Shown one piece after another: positions 1 through 4,651 of a stretch of DNA of 8,557 nt (position 1 is its first letter; each line of letters starts with the position of its first letter). The position numbers and the translations under genes were made by a program. The notes under the pieces were generated by a model. That model searched no databases, had not been told where the DNA came from, and saw nothing but the letters and a program-made list of their open reading frames with translations. The stretch comes from CADCTB01 sp038214685 (lineage in GTDB: Bacteria > Actinomycetota > Acidimicrobiia > Acidimicrobiales > AC-14), in contig JBBQRO010000145.1 of the NCBI GenBank assembly GCA_038214685.1, forward strand, positions 1-8,557. Direction: 5' to 3'.

Positions 1-486
1 CCGACCAGCGAACGGGTGCGCGAGGCGCTGTTCAACTCCCTCGGCAGCCTCGATGCGGTGGCCGGCGCCACCGTGCTCGACCTGTTCGCCGGCACCGGCG
101 CCCTCGGTATCGAGGCGCTGTCCCGGGGCGCCGTGTCGGCCACGTTCGTCGACGCCGATCCCCGGGCCATCGCCGCCATAAGGGAGAACCTGGGCGCCAC
201 CGGGCTGGAGGGCCGGGCCCGGGTGGTCCAGGCCGACGTCGGGCGTTTCCTGGCCGACGCGCCGCCCGACACTGTCGACCTGGCGTTCGCCGATCCGCCC
301 TATGCCTTCGACGGGTGGCCGGCCCTGCTCGCCGCCGTGCCCGCCCGCCTGGTGGCCATCGAGGCCCGGACCCATGTCGACCTTGGGCCGGCATGGCGCC
401 CGCTCCGGTCGAAGCGCTACGGCGATACCGTGGTGACCCTCGCCCGTCGCCACGACGATGCGCCGGCGCCCGAGGAATCAGAGTAG
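1..486 (+). CDS. rsmD: 16S rRNA (guanine(966)-N2)-methyltransferase RsmD, 5' end missing
   Basis: RsmD uses S-adenosylmethionine to methylate N2 of G966 in 16S rRNA (E. coli numbering) during 30S assembly. The reading frame is open from base 1 and begins with PTSERVREALFN, the conserved segment that normally lies about 20-25 residues inside the protein, so the true start is left of the window. The GTG at 16 is internal and not a credible start. The SAM-binding loop DLFAGTGALG is encoded near 76-105 and the catalytic DPPY motif at 292-303. The C-terminal KRYGDTVVTLARR matches the usual RsmD tail, so the 3' end is complete. The TAG stop directly abuts the coaD ATG, indicating co-transcription and probably translational coupling; rsmD-coaD is a very common bacterial pair. 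Confidence 0.95.
   Translation, partial: PTSERVREALFNSLGSLDAVAGATVLDLFAGTGALGIEALSRGAVSATFVDADPRAIAAIRENLGATGLEGRARVVQADVGRFLADAPPDTVDLAFADPPYAFDGWPALLAAVPARLVAIEARTHVDLGPAWRPLRSKRYGDTVVTLARRHDDAPAPEESE
472..476 (+). promoter_or_regulatory. Ribosome binding site of coaD
   Basis: GAGGA lies within the last codons of rsmD, 10 nt before the coaD ATG. It is one of few clear Shine-Dalgarno sequences in the left half of the window and fits translation of coaD from the rsmD-coaD transcript. Confidence 0.6.
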
Positions 487-966
487 ATGCCGAAGGCCCT
501 CATCCCCGGCTCGTTCGACCCCGTGACCTTCGGCCACCTCGACGTGATCGAGCGCACGTCGCGGCTGTTCGACCACGTCCTGGTGGCCGCGGTCGGGAAC
601 CCGGGAAAGGCCCCGCCGCTGTTCAGCCTGGACGAGCGCAAGGCCATGCTGGGCGAGGTCACCGCCCACCTGGCCAACGTGGAGATCGGGGCGTTCGAGG
701 GCCTGCTGGTGGACTTCGCCATGGCTCACGGCGTGCAAGCCATCGTCAAAGGGCTGCGCGCCGTGTCCGACTTCGACTTCGAGCTTCAGATGGCCCAGGT
801 CAATGAGCGGATGTCTGGCATCGCCACCGTGTTCTTCCCCACCGCCCCCGAGCACTCGTTCCTTTCGTCGAGCCTGGTCCGGGAGCTGGCCCGCTTCGGC
901 GGCGACGTGTCGTCGATGGTGCCGGCCCCCATCGCCCAACGGCTGAAGGACCGCTTCAGCTCCTGA
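487..966 (+). CDS. coaD: Phosphopantetheine adenylyltransferase (PPAT)
   Basis: CoaD transfers AMP from ATP to 4'-phosphopantetheine, giving dephospho-CoA, the penultimate step of coenzyme A synthesis in the cytosol. The 159-residue protein has the normal family length. Visible motifs are PGSFDPVTFGH at residues 7-17 (the T-x-G-H nucleotidyltransferase signature), NPGK at 38-41 with the substrate-binding lysine, KGLRAVSDFDFELQMAQVN at 88-106, and SSSLVRE at 127-133 near the ATP site. The ATG follows the rsmD stop with no gap. A GAGGA Shine-Dalgarno sequence at 472-476 lies inside the rsmD end, 10 nt upstream, which supports this start. No key residue appears to be missing. Confidence 0.97.
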   Translation: MPKALIPGSFDPVTFGHLDVIERTSRLFDHVLVAAVGNPGKAPPLFSLDERKAMLGEVTAHLANVEIGAFEGLLVDFAMAHGVQAIVKGLRAVSDFDFELQMAQVNERMSGIATVFFPTAPEHSFLSSSLVRELARFGGDVSSMVPAPIAQRLKDRFSS

Positions 967-978
967 TACGCCCCACGA

Positions 979-1006
979 GCTCCCTTGCCAGGTATCCTGA
1001 GGGAGC
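979..1006 (+). repeat. Imperfect inverted repeat enclosing the uma2-1 -10 box
   Basis: GCTCCCT (979-985) is the perfect reverse complement of AGGGAGC (1000-1006). Inside it, CAGG (989-992) pairs with CCTG (996-999), so the whole can form an 11-bp stem with a 3-nt bulge (986-988) and a TAT loop. The -10 hexamer occupies the loop and inner arm. It could be an operator for a dimeric regulator, or chance symmetry. The dyad is not conserved at the second uma2 promoter. Confidence 0.4.
991..1001 (+). promoter_or_regulatory. Promoter core of the first uma2 gene (-10 TATCCT)
   Basis: GGTATCCTGAG contains TATCCT (993-998), an actinobacterial TANNNT -10 hexamer, with 9 nt between its last base and the ATG at 1008. 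A start site about 7 nt downstream would leave a 5' leader of about 2 nt or none. The identical 11-mer sits at 4006-4016 before the paralogous uma2 gene. AGGGAG (1000-1005) resembles a Shine-Dalgarno sequence but is only 2 nt from the ATG, too close to work normally. No convincing -35 box is seen. Confidence 0.55.
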
Positions 1007-1007
1007 C

Positions 1008-1559
1008 ATGTCGGTTCATCCCGCCCCGTGGACCTACGACGACTACGTCGACTTCCCCGATGACGGCAGGCGCTACGAGATCGTCGACGGGGAGGTCCAC
1101 GTGACGCCGGCGGCCAACACGCGTCACCAGCACCTGGTGCTCTTCGTCGTCCGCCGCATCGCCGACCACGTCGACCGGCACGGCGGCGGACGGGTGTTCG
1201 TCGCCCCCTACGACGTTGTCCTCTCGCCCACCGACATCGTCCAGCCCGACGTGCTGTTCGTCGCCGACCCCGCTACCAACCGGATCACCAAGGCCAACCT
1301 GCAGGGGCCGCCCACCCTGGCCGTCGAGGTGCTGTCAGACCCCCGCCACGACCGGGTGCGCAAGCGCGGGCTCTATGCCCGGTACGGCGTCGAGGAGTAC
1401 TGGATCGTCGATCCGGACGGCGACCGCGTGGAGGTGTACCGCCTCGCCGGAGGGCGCTATCCCACCCCGACCCTGCTCGAAGCCGGCGCCACCCTCACCA
1501 CCGGTCTGCTCCCGGGCCTGTCGATCGACGTGAGCGAGCTGTTGGCCGCAGGCCGGTAG
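1008..1559 (+). CDS. Uma2 family protein (DUF820, PD-(D/E)XK nuclease fold), copy 1
   Basis: This 183-residue protein belongs to the Uma2/DUF820 family, which has a restriction-endonuclease-like fold but no settled function. Motifs in order: YEIVDGE (residues 23-29), then QPDVLFV with the putative metal ligand D81, AVEVLSD with E107, and RKRGLYARYGVEEYWIVDP with K119, which together give a D...E...K active site. The full catalytic set suggests an intact enzyme; substrate is unknown. The ATG at 1008 is favoured by the -10 box 9 nt upstream and by an aligned start in the paralogue at 4024 (MSVHPA in both). It stands 41 nt after coaD and 63 nt before the sepIVA-like start, so it has its own promoter inside the housekeeping block. 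Such genes occur in many dispersed copies in actinobacteria, cyanobacteria and Chloroflexi. No toxin, methylase or transposase partner is adjacent. Confidence 0.9.
   Translation: MSVHPAPWTYDDYVDFPDDGRRYEIVDGEVHVTPAANTRHQHLVLFVVRRIADHVDRHGGGRVFVAPYDVVLSPTDIVQPDVLFVADPATNRITKANLQGPPTLAVEVLSDPRHDRVRKRGLYARYGVEEYWIVDPDGDRVEVYRLAGGRYPTPTLLEAGATLTTGLLPGLSIDVSELLAAGR
1070..1108 (+). repeat. 39-bp direct repeat, copy A (within uma2-1)
   Basis: This segment encodes RYEIVDGEVHVTP and is identical at every base to 4089-4127 in the second uma2 gene, about 3 kb away in the same orientation. Identity at silent positions over 39 bp goes beyond protein conservation and suggests recent duplication or gene conversion. 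Recombination between the copies would delete sepIVA, yceD, rpmF and plsX. Confidence 0.85.
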
Positions 1560-1610
1560 GAAAGGGCGTCCTCCCTTCGCCGTGGACCGGTGACCGGCCC
1601 CGCACCGGAC

Positions 1611-1616
1611 TACGGT
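1611..1616 (+). promoter_or_regulatory. Putative -10 box for a leaderless sepIVA-like transcript
   Basis: TACGGT fits TANNNT. Six bases separate it from the GTG at 1623, so a start site 7 nt after the hexamer would coincide with the first base of that codon. GTGACC at 1590-1595 is a poor -35 match with a short 15-nt spacer. This spacing is the main reason for preferring the 1623 start over the in-frame GTG at 1590. Confidence 0.45.
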
Positions 1617-1622
1617 GAGCTT

Positions 1623-2183
1623 GTGATCGTCCCCGATCGCCAAAGCGAGGCTCCCGACACCGAGGTCCTGCTCCGGCGCGTTCTCGACCTGGTGAACTCG
1701 GCGCCGAAGATGCCCCTGTCCTCCACCGTCCGGTTGGAGAAGGACGAGGTGGTGGAGATGCTGGAGGAGGCCATCGGTCGCCTCCCCGAGGAGATGCGCC
1801 AGGCCCGGTGGCTGCTCAAGGAGCGCCAGGAGTACCTGGCCAAGGTGCAGCGTGAGGGCGACGAGATCCTGGGCGCGGCCCGGGAGCGGGCCGAGCGGAT
1901 CGTGCAGCGCACCGAGCTGGTCCGGGAGGCCCAGCGGGTGGCCAACCGCACCATGGAAGAGGCCAACGATGAGGCCCGCCGACTCAAGCACGAGGCCGAG
2001 GACTACGTGGATCAGAAGCTGGCCGGCTTCGAGATCGTGCTGGAGCGGATCATGAAGACCGTCGTGGGCGGGCGCGAGAAGCTCCGGGTGGCCCCGCTGC
2101 CCGAGTCCTCCGACGGCGACCAGATCGCCGCCAATGCCGACGCAGACAGCGGCGAGGTTTTCTTCGATCAGGACCAGTGGTGA
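1623..2183 (+). CDS. sepIVA: SepIVA/DivIVA-like coiled-coil cell division protein
   Basis: This is a 186-residue, charged, largely helical protein without signal peptide or membrane segment. An N-terminal region (about 12-58) resembles the opening of mycobacterial SepIVA. It is followed by a long glutamate/arginine-rich coiled coil (about 60-145) and a low-complexity acidic tail ending DQDQW. YVDQKLAGFEIVLERIMK (residues 128-145) closely resembles the C-terminal region of SepIVA as I recall it. In mycobacteria SepIVA is a DivIVA-domain protein needed for septation and intracellular membrane organisation, and its gene neighbours yceD and rnc, as here. This protein is clearly shorter than the roughly 245-residue mycobacterial form, apparently through a shorter central coiled coil. 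Start: GTG 1623 is preferred because of the -10 spacing; the in-frame GTG at 1590 would add 11 residues. Function is inferred from similarity and gene order. Confidence 0.75.
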   Translation: MIVPDRQSEAPDTEVLLRRVLDLVNSAPKMPLSSTVRLEKDEVVEMLEEAIGRLPEEMRQARWLLKERQEYLAKVQREGDEILGAARERAERIVQRTELVREAQRVANRTMEEANDEARRLKHEAEDYVDQKLAGFEIVLERIMKTVVGGREKLRVAPLPESSDGDQIAANADADSGEVFFDQDQW

Positions 2184-2202
2184 GCCGCCGGGGAGGCGGC
2201 TC
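2182..2202 (+). terminator. GC-rich hairpin overlapping the sepIVA stop codon
   Basis: GAGCCGCC (2182-2189) and GGCGGCTC (2195-2202) form a perfect 8-bp stem with a 5-nt loop, starting within the TGA stop (2181-2183). No T-tract follows, so it is not a classical intrinsic terminator. GC-rich organisms often use such U-less hairpins for partial termination or 3'-end protection. It would separate sepIVA from yceD expression. Confidence 0.5.
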
Positions 2203-2212
2203 CTGCGACTGG

Positions 2213-2240
2213 CACTGATCGCGCAGCACGACGATCAGTG
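2213..2240 (+). promoter_or_regulatory. 9-bp inverted repeat upstream of yceD, possible operator
   Basis: CACTGATCG (2213-2221) and CGATCAGTG (2232-2240) are perfect reverse complements separated by 10 nt. The right arm abuts an AT-rich GTAAATG (2241-2247) that could be the yceD -10 region, ending 7 nt before the GTG at 2255. That geometry places the dyad over the -35 and spacer, as expected for an operator. A transcript hairpin is the alternative. Confidence 0.45.
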
Positions 2241-2254
2241 GTAAATGTCGTCGG

Positions 2255-2767
2255 GTGAACCCGTTCATCGTCAATGTGGCCGACCTGGTCGGCCGGCCGG
2301 GGGCCCGGCACCGGGAGCGGGTCGAGGGGCGGCTGGCCGGTCCGGTCACCGTCGTCGACTCCTCGCTGCGCACTGAGGATCCCGTGGTGGTGGACACCCT
2401 GCTCGAGTGGGTGTCCGACGGGTTGCTGGCCACCGGCACCGTCGAAGGGGCCTGGGACGGCCCGTGCCGGCGGTGCCTGGTGCCGGTGAGCGGCACACTG
2501 CTTGTCGATTTTCAGGAGCTGTTCGAGGCCAAGCCCCGCGACGGCGAGAGCTATCCCCTCGGTCACGACCGCGTCGACCTGGAGCCTCTCGCCCGGGAGT
2601 CGCTGATTCTCGACCTCCCCCTGGCCCCGATCTGCACGCAGGACTGTCGTGGCCTGTGCCCGGCGTGTGGGGCCGACCTCAATGCGGGCGACTGCGGCTG
2701 CCCGCCGGCGGCGGCCGACGTGCGTTGGGCGGCCCTGGATGTGCTCCGGCTCCCTGCCGAGGAGTAG
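2255..2767 (+). CDS. yceD: YceD family protein (DUF177)
   Basis: YceD proteins are encoded almost universally just before rpmF; a role in 23S rRNA accumulation or large-subunit biogenesis has been proposed, with biochemistry still unclear. The 170-residue protein shows the family's features: a central GPCRRCL motif (Cys71, Cys74), then DLEPLARESLILDLPLAPIC, and a cysteine-rich C-terminal part with Cys127, 131, 135, 138, 147 and 149 around CRGLCPACGADLNAGDCGC, ending in the VRWAALDVL segment. The cysteines suggest metal binding, as in many actinobacterial members. The GTG at 2255 begins MNPFIVNVADLVGRPG, the typical opening. Its stop lies 12 nt before rpmF in the same frame, so the two are surely linked. 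No Shine-Dalgarno sequence is evident. Confidence 0.9.
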   Translation: MNPFIVNVADLVGRPGARHRERVEGRLAGPVTVVDSSLRTEDPVVVDTLLEWVSDGLLATGTVEGAWDGPCRRCLVPVSGTLLVDFQELFEAKPRDGESYPLGHDRVDLEPLARESLILDLPLAPICTQDCRGLCPACGADLNAGDCGCPPAAADVRWAALDVLRLPAEE

Positions 2768-2770
2768 CAT
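2765..2770 (+). promoter_or_regulatory. Possible -10 box for rpmF overlapping the yceD stop
   Basis: TAGCAT fits TANNNT and contains the yceD TAG stop. It ends 9 nt before the rpmF ATG, the same spacing as at uma2-1. GAGGAG (2759-2764) is an alternative Shine-Dalgarno sequence, but 15 nt from the ATG is rather far. rpmF may therefore have a leaderless promoter in addition to read-through from yceD. Confidence 0.3.
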
Positions 2771-2779
2771 CGCTCCCTT

Positions 2780-2959
2780 ATGGCTGTCCCGAAGAAGAAG
2801 ACCTCGAAGTCCAAGAGCCGCAGCCGGCGAGCGTCGGCGTGGCGTCTGGGCAGCCCGCCCCGGAGTATGTGCCCGCAGTGCCGTCAGGCCAAGACGCCCC
2901 ACGTGGTCTGCGCCAACTGCGGTTGGTACGGAGGCCGCCAGGCCATCGAGGTTGACTAG
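2780..2959 (+). CDS. rpmF: 50S ribosomal protein bL32
   Basis: This short gene encodes a 59-residue, very basic protein beginning MAVPKKKTSKSKSRSRRAS, the diagnostic bL32 N-terminus. SAWRLGSP follows, then two CxxC pairs (Cys31/Cys34 and Cys44/Cys47) with the second in VCANCGWYGGRQ. It is therefore the zinc-binding (C+) form, not the cysteine-free zinc-independent paralogue that some actinobacteria induce under zinc starvation. bL32 sits near the peptidyl transferase region of the large subunit. The ATG at 2780 follows the yceD stop by 12 nt, the usual yceD-rpmF arrangement. plsX starts 30 nt downstream. Confidence 0.96.
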   Translation: MAVPKKKTSKSKSRSRRASAWRLGSPPRSMCPQCRQAKTPHVVCANCGWYGGRQAIEVD

Positions 2960-2989
2960 AGGTTTCGTCCCCATCAGCGCCCCCCTGCG

Positions 2990-3994
2990 GTGAGCGCCTC
3001 GCCTGAGGTGACGTTGCCCATCGCCGTCGACGTCATGGGGGGCGACAAGGGGCCCGGTGAGATCGTCGCCGGCGCCCGGGAGGCGGCGGAGCGTTTCGGC
3101 GTACCTGTGGTCCTGATCGGTCGGCCCGAGGCCGTCGAGGATCCGGGCGACCTCGACGTGTGGCCCGCCACCGAGGTCATCGACATGGCCGACGACCCTC
3201 TGCAAGGGGTGCGACGCAAGAAGGACGCCTCGATGGTGCGGGCGGCCGAATCGGTGCGCGATGGCCGGGCGTCGGCCATGGTCAGCGCCGGCAACACCGG
3301 CGCGGCCATGGCCAGCGCCCTGTTGCGCATGGGTCGGATCACCGGCGTGGCCCGCCCGGCCATCGCCACCATGCTGCCCGTGCCGGGGTCGAGCCCCACC
3401 GTCCTGCTCGACAGCGGGGCCAACGCCGAGTGCACGCCGCCGTGGCTCCTGCAGTTCGCCCAGATGGGTGCGGCGTACGCCGTGCTCAGGCTGGGCAAGC
3501 CCGAGCCGCTCGTCGGCCTGCTGTCCATCGGGGAGGAGAAGAGCAAGGGAAACGACCTGGTCAAAGAGGCCCACGCCCTGCTGGCCGAGGCCGGCGCCCT
3601 GTCCACCGGGCGGTTCGTGGGAAACGTCGAGGGGCGCGACGTTCTGACCGATGCCGCCGACGTGGTGGTCACCGACGGCTTCACCGGCAACGTCGTCCTC
3701 AAGACCCTGGAGGGATCGGTCCGGGTGGTGGTCGACGCCCTGCTCGTGGCCATGATGTCCACCGAGGAGACCAGGGCGGCGGCCAAGGTCCTCCTGCCCG
3801 CCCTGCTGCCCCTGCAGAACGAACTCGATCCCGACACCTACGGGGGCGCCGCCCTGCTGGGCGTCGACGGCATCTGCATCATCAGCCACGGGTCCTCGTC
3901 GGCGCGGGCCATCGTGAACGCCGTGGGCCTGGCCGCGGAGATGGTGGCCGGCGACTTGGTCGGCAGCATCCGCCGAGCGGTCACGCCCCGCTGA
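2990..3994 (+). CDS. plsX: Phosphate acyltransferase PlsX
   Basis: PlsX converts acyl-ACP and inorganic phosphate to acyl-phosphate, the donor used by PlsY for the first acylation of glycerol-3-phosphate; it is a peripheral cytosolic enzyme acting at the membrane. The 334-residue length is normal. Motifs in order: DVMGGDKGP (14-22), SAGNTGA (99-105), DSGAN (141-145), SIGEEKSKGN (179-188), VTDGFTGNVVLKT (227-239), YGGAALLG (284-291) and HGSSSARA (300-307). The start is uncertain: GTG 2990 has no nearby Shine-Dalgarno sequence, and the in-frame GTG at 3008 would remove six residues and still precede the conserved core. The gene follows rpmF as in many bacteria, but acpP, usually close by, is displaced by about 2.3 kb by a uma2 gene and an inverted oxidoreductase. 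Confidence 0.95.
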   Translation: MSASPEVTLPIAVDVMGGDKGPGEIVAGAREAAERFGVPVVLIGRPEAVEDPGDLDVWPATEVIDMADDPLQGVRRKKDASMVRAAESVRDGRASAMVSAGNTGAAMASALLRMGRITGVARPAIATMLPVPGSSPTVLLDSGANAECTPPWLLQFAQMGAAYAVLRLGKPEPLVGLLSIGEEKSKGNDLVKEAHALLAEAGALSTGRFVGNVEGRDVLTDAADVVVTDGFTGNVVLKTLEGSVRVVVDALLVAMMSTEETRAAAKVLLPALLPLQNELDPDTYGGAALLGVDGICIISHGSSSARAIVNAVGLAAEMVAGDLVGSIRRAVTPR

Positions 3995-4005
3995 TCTGAG
4001 CGGGG
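3986..4005 (+). terminator. GC-rich hairpin at the plsX stop codon
   Basis: CCCCGCT (3986-3992) and AGCGGGG (3999-4005) form a perfect 7-bp stem with a 6-nt loop, spanning the plsX TGA (3992-3994). No T-tract follows. It ends just before the -10 box of the second uma2 gene, so it could limit read-through from plsX into uma2-2. Confidence 0.45.
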
Positions 4006-4016
4006 GGTATCCTGAG
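4006..4016 (+). promoter_or_regulatory. Promoter core of the second uma2 gene (-10 TATCCT)
   Basis: GGTATCCTGAG is identical to 991-1001. The TATCCT hexamer (4008-4013) ends 10 nt before the ATG at 4024, again suggesting a leaderless or nearly leaderless mRNA. No Shine-Dalgarno sequence lies between. The bases on either side differ from the first copy. Confidence 0.55.
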
Positions 4017-4023
4017 TTTCGGC

Positions 4024-4578
4024 ATGTCGGTCCATCCAGCTACTCCCTGGACGTATGAGGACTACCTCGACTTCCCCGACGACGGGAAGCGCTACGAGAT
4101 CGTCGACGGGGAGGTCCACGTGACGCCTGCGCCGCTTCTTCGTCATCAGGACATCGTCGGATGGCTGTTCGTGCGCATGTACGAACATGTCAGCGAGCAC
4201 GGTGGCGGTCGGGTATTCGTTGCCCCGGTTGATGTTGTACTTTCGCCGACCGACGTCGTGGAGCCCGATGTCGTGTTCGTCGCCGACGCAGACACACACC
4301 GGATCACCCGGGCGAACATTCAGGGACCGCCGACCCTGGCGGTGGAAGTGCTTTCCGACGCCCGCCACGACCGGGTACGCAAGCGCCGGCTCTACGCCCG
4401 CTTCGGCGTTCCCGAGTACTGGCTGATCGATCCCGACGGCGAGCGGGTGGAGGTGTACCGCCTCGCCGGCGACCAGTACCCCACTCCCACCCTGCTCGAG
4501 GCGGGCACGACGCTGACCACCGACCTGCTCCCCGCGCTGTCGATCGACGTCGCCGCGCTGCTCGCCGCCGGCGGCTAG
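4024..4578 (+). CDS. Uma2 family protein (DUF820, PD-(D/E)XK nuclease fold), copy 2
   Basis: This 184-residue paralogue of the gene at 1008 aligns over its full length with one extra residue (Thr7). A hand count gives about 141 of 183 positions identical (77%). The putative active-site residues are kept: D82 in EPDVVFV, E108 in AVEVLSD and K120 in RKRRLYARFGVPEYW. Differences cluster in residues 37-59, just after VTPA, and most of the rest matches closely. The stretch around 4190-4275 uses codons such as GTT, GTA and CTT more than its neighbours, hinting at a mosaic origin. It lies between plsX and the convergent oxidoreductase, with its own -10 box. Substrate and role are unknown. Both copies look intact, so neither is an obvious pseudogene. 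Confidence 0.9.
   Translation: MSVHPATPWTYEDYLDFPDDGKRYEIVDGEVHVTPAPLLRHQDIVGWLFVRMYEHVSEHGGGRVFVAPVDVVLSPTDVVEPDVVFVADADTHRITRANIQGPPTLAVEVLSDARHDRVRKRRLYARFGVPEYWLIDPDGERVEVYRLAGDQYPTPTLLEAGTTLTTDLLPALSIDVAALLAAGG
4089..4127 (+). repeat. 39-bp direct repeat, copy B (within uma2-2)
   Basis: Perfect copy of 1070-1108 in the same orientation and same part of the coding sequence. A second exact match of 23 bp lies at 1428-1450 and 4447-4469, while the stretch between the two matched blocks is clearly diverged. Confidence 0.85.
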
Positions 4579-4651
4579 CTCGTGCTCCGGTAGGTGGTCC
4601 TGGGTCGCGCCGGGCGGTGGCGCTGAGTCGAGTCTTCGTCGTCGACGATCG

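Noticed and set aside
1008..1559. Uma2 gene as part of a restriction-modification or toxin-antitoxin system
   Set aside because: Neighbours on both sides are housekeeping genes; no methyltransferase acting on DNA, antitoxin or specificity subunit is adjacent. RsmD carries a DPPY motif but is an rRNA methylase.
1562..1577. AAGGG/CCCTT hairpin after uma2-1
   Set aside because: Only 5 bp with two A-T pairs and no T-tract; too weak to call a terminator.
2168..3889. Minus-strand open frame of 573 codons opposite yceD, rpmF and plsX
   Set aside because: It covers three unmistakable genes on the other strand, and its Gly/His/Gln-rich composition is typical of antisense translation.
4607..4623. GCGCC/GGCGC hairpin between the convergent uma2-2 and oxidoreductase genes
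   Set aside because: A bidirectional terminator is expected in this 73-nt gap, but a 5-bp stem with a 7-nt loop is not convincing in GC-rich sequence.
4639..4648. Perfect palindrome TCGTCGACGA
   Set aside because: Ten-base palindromes are frequent at this base composition, and it does not extend or repeat elsewhere in the window that I can see.
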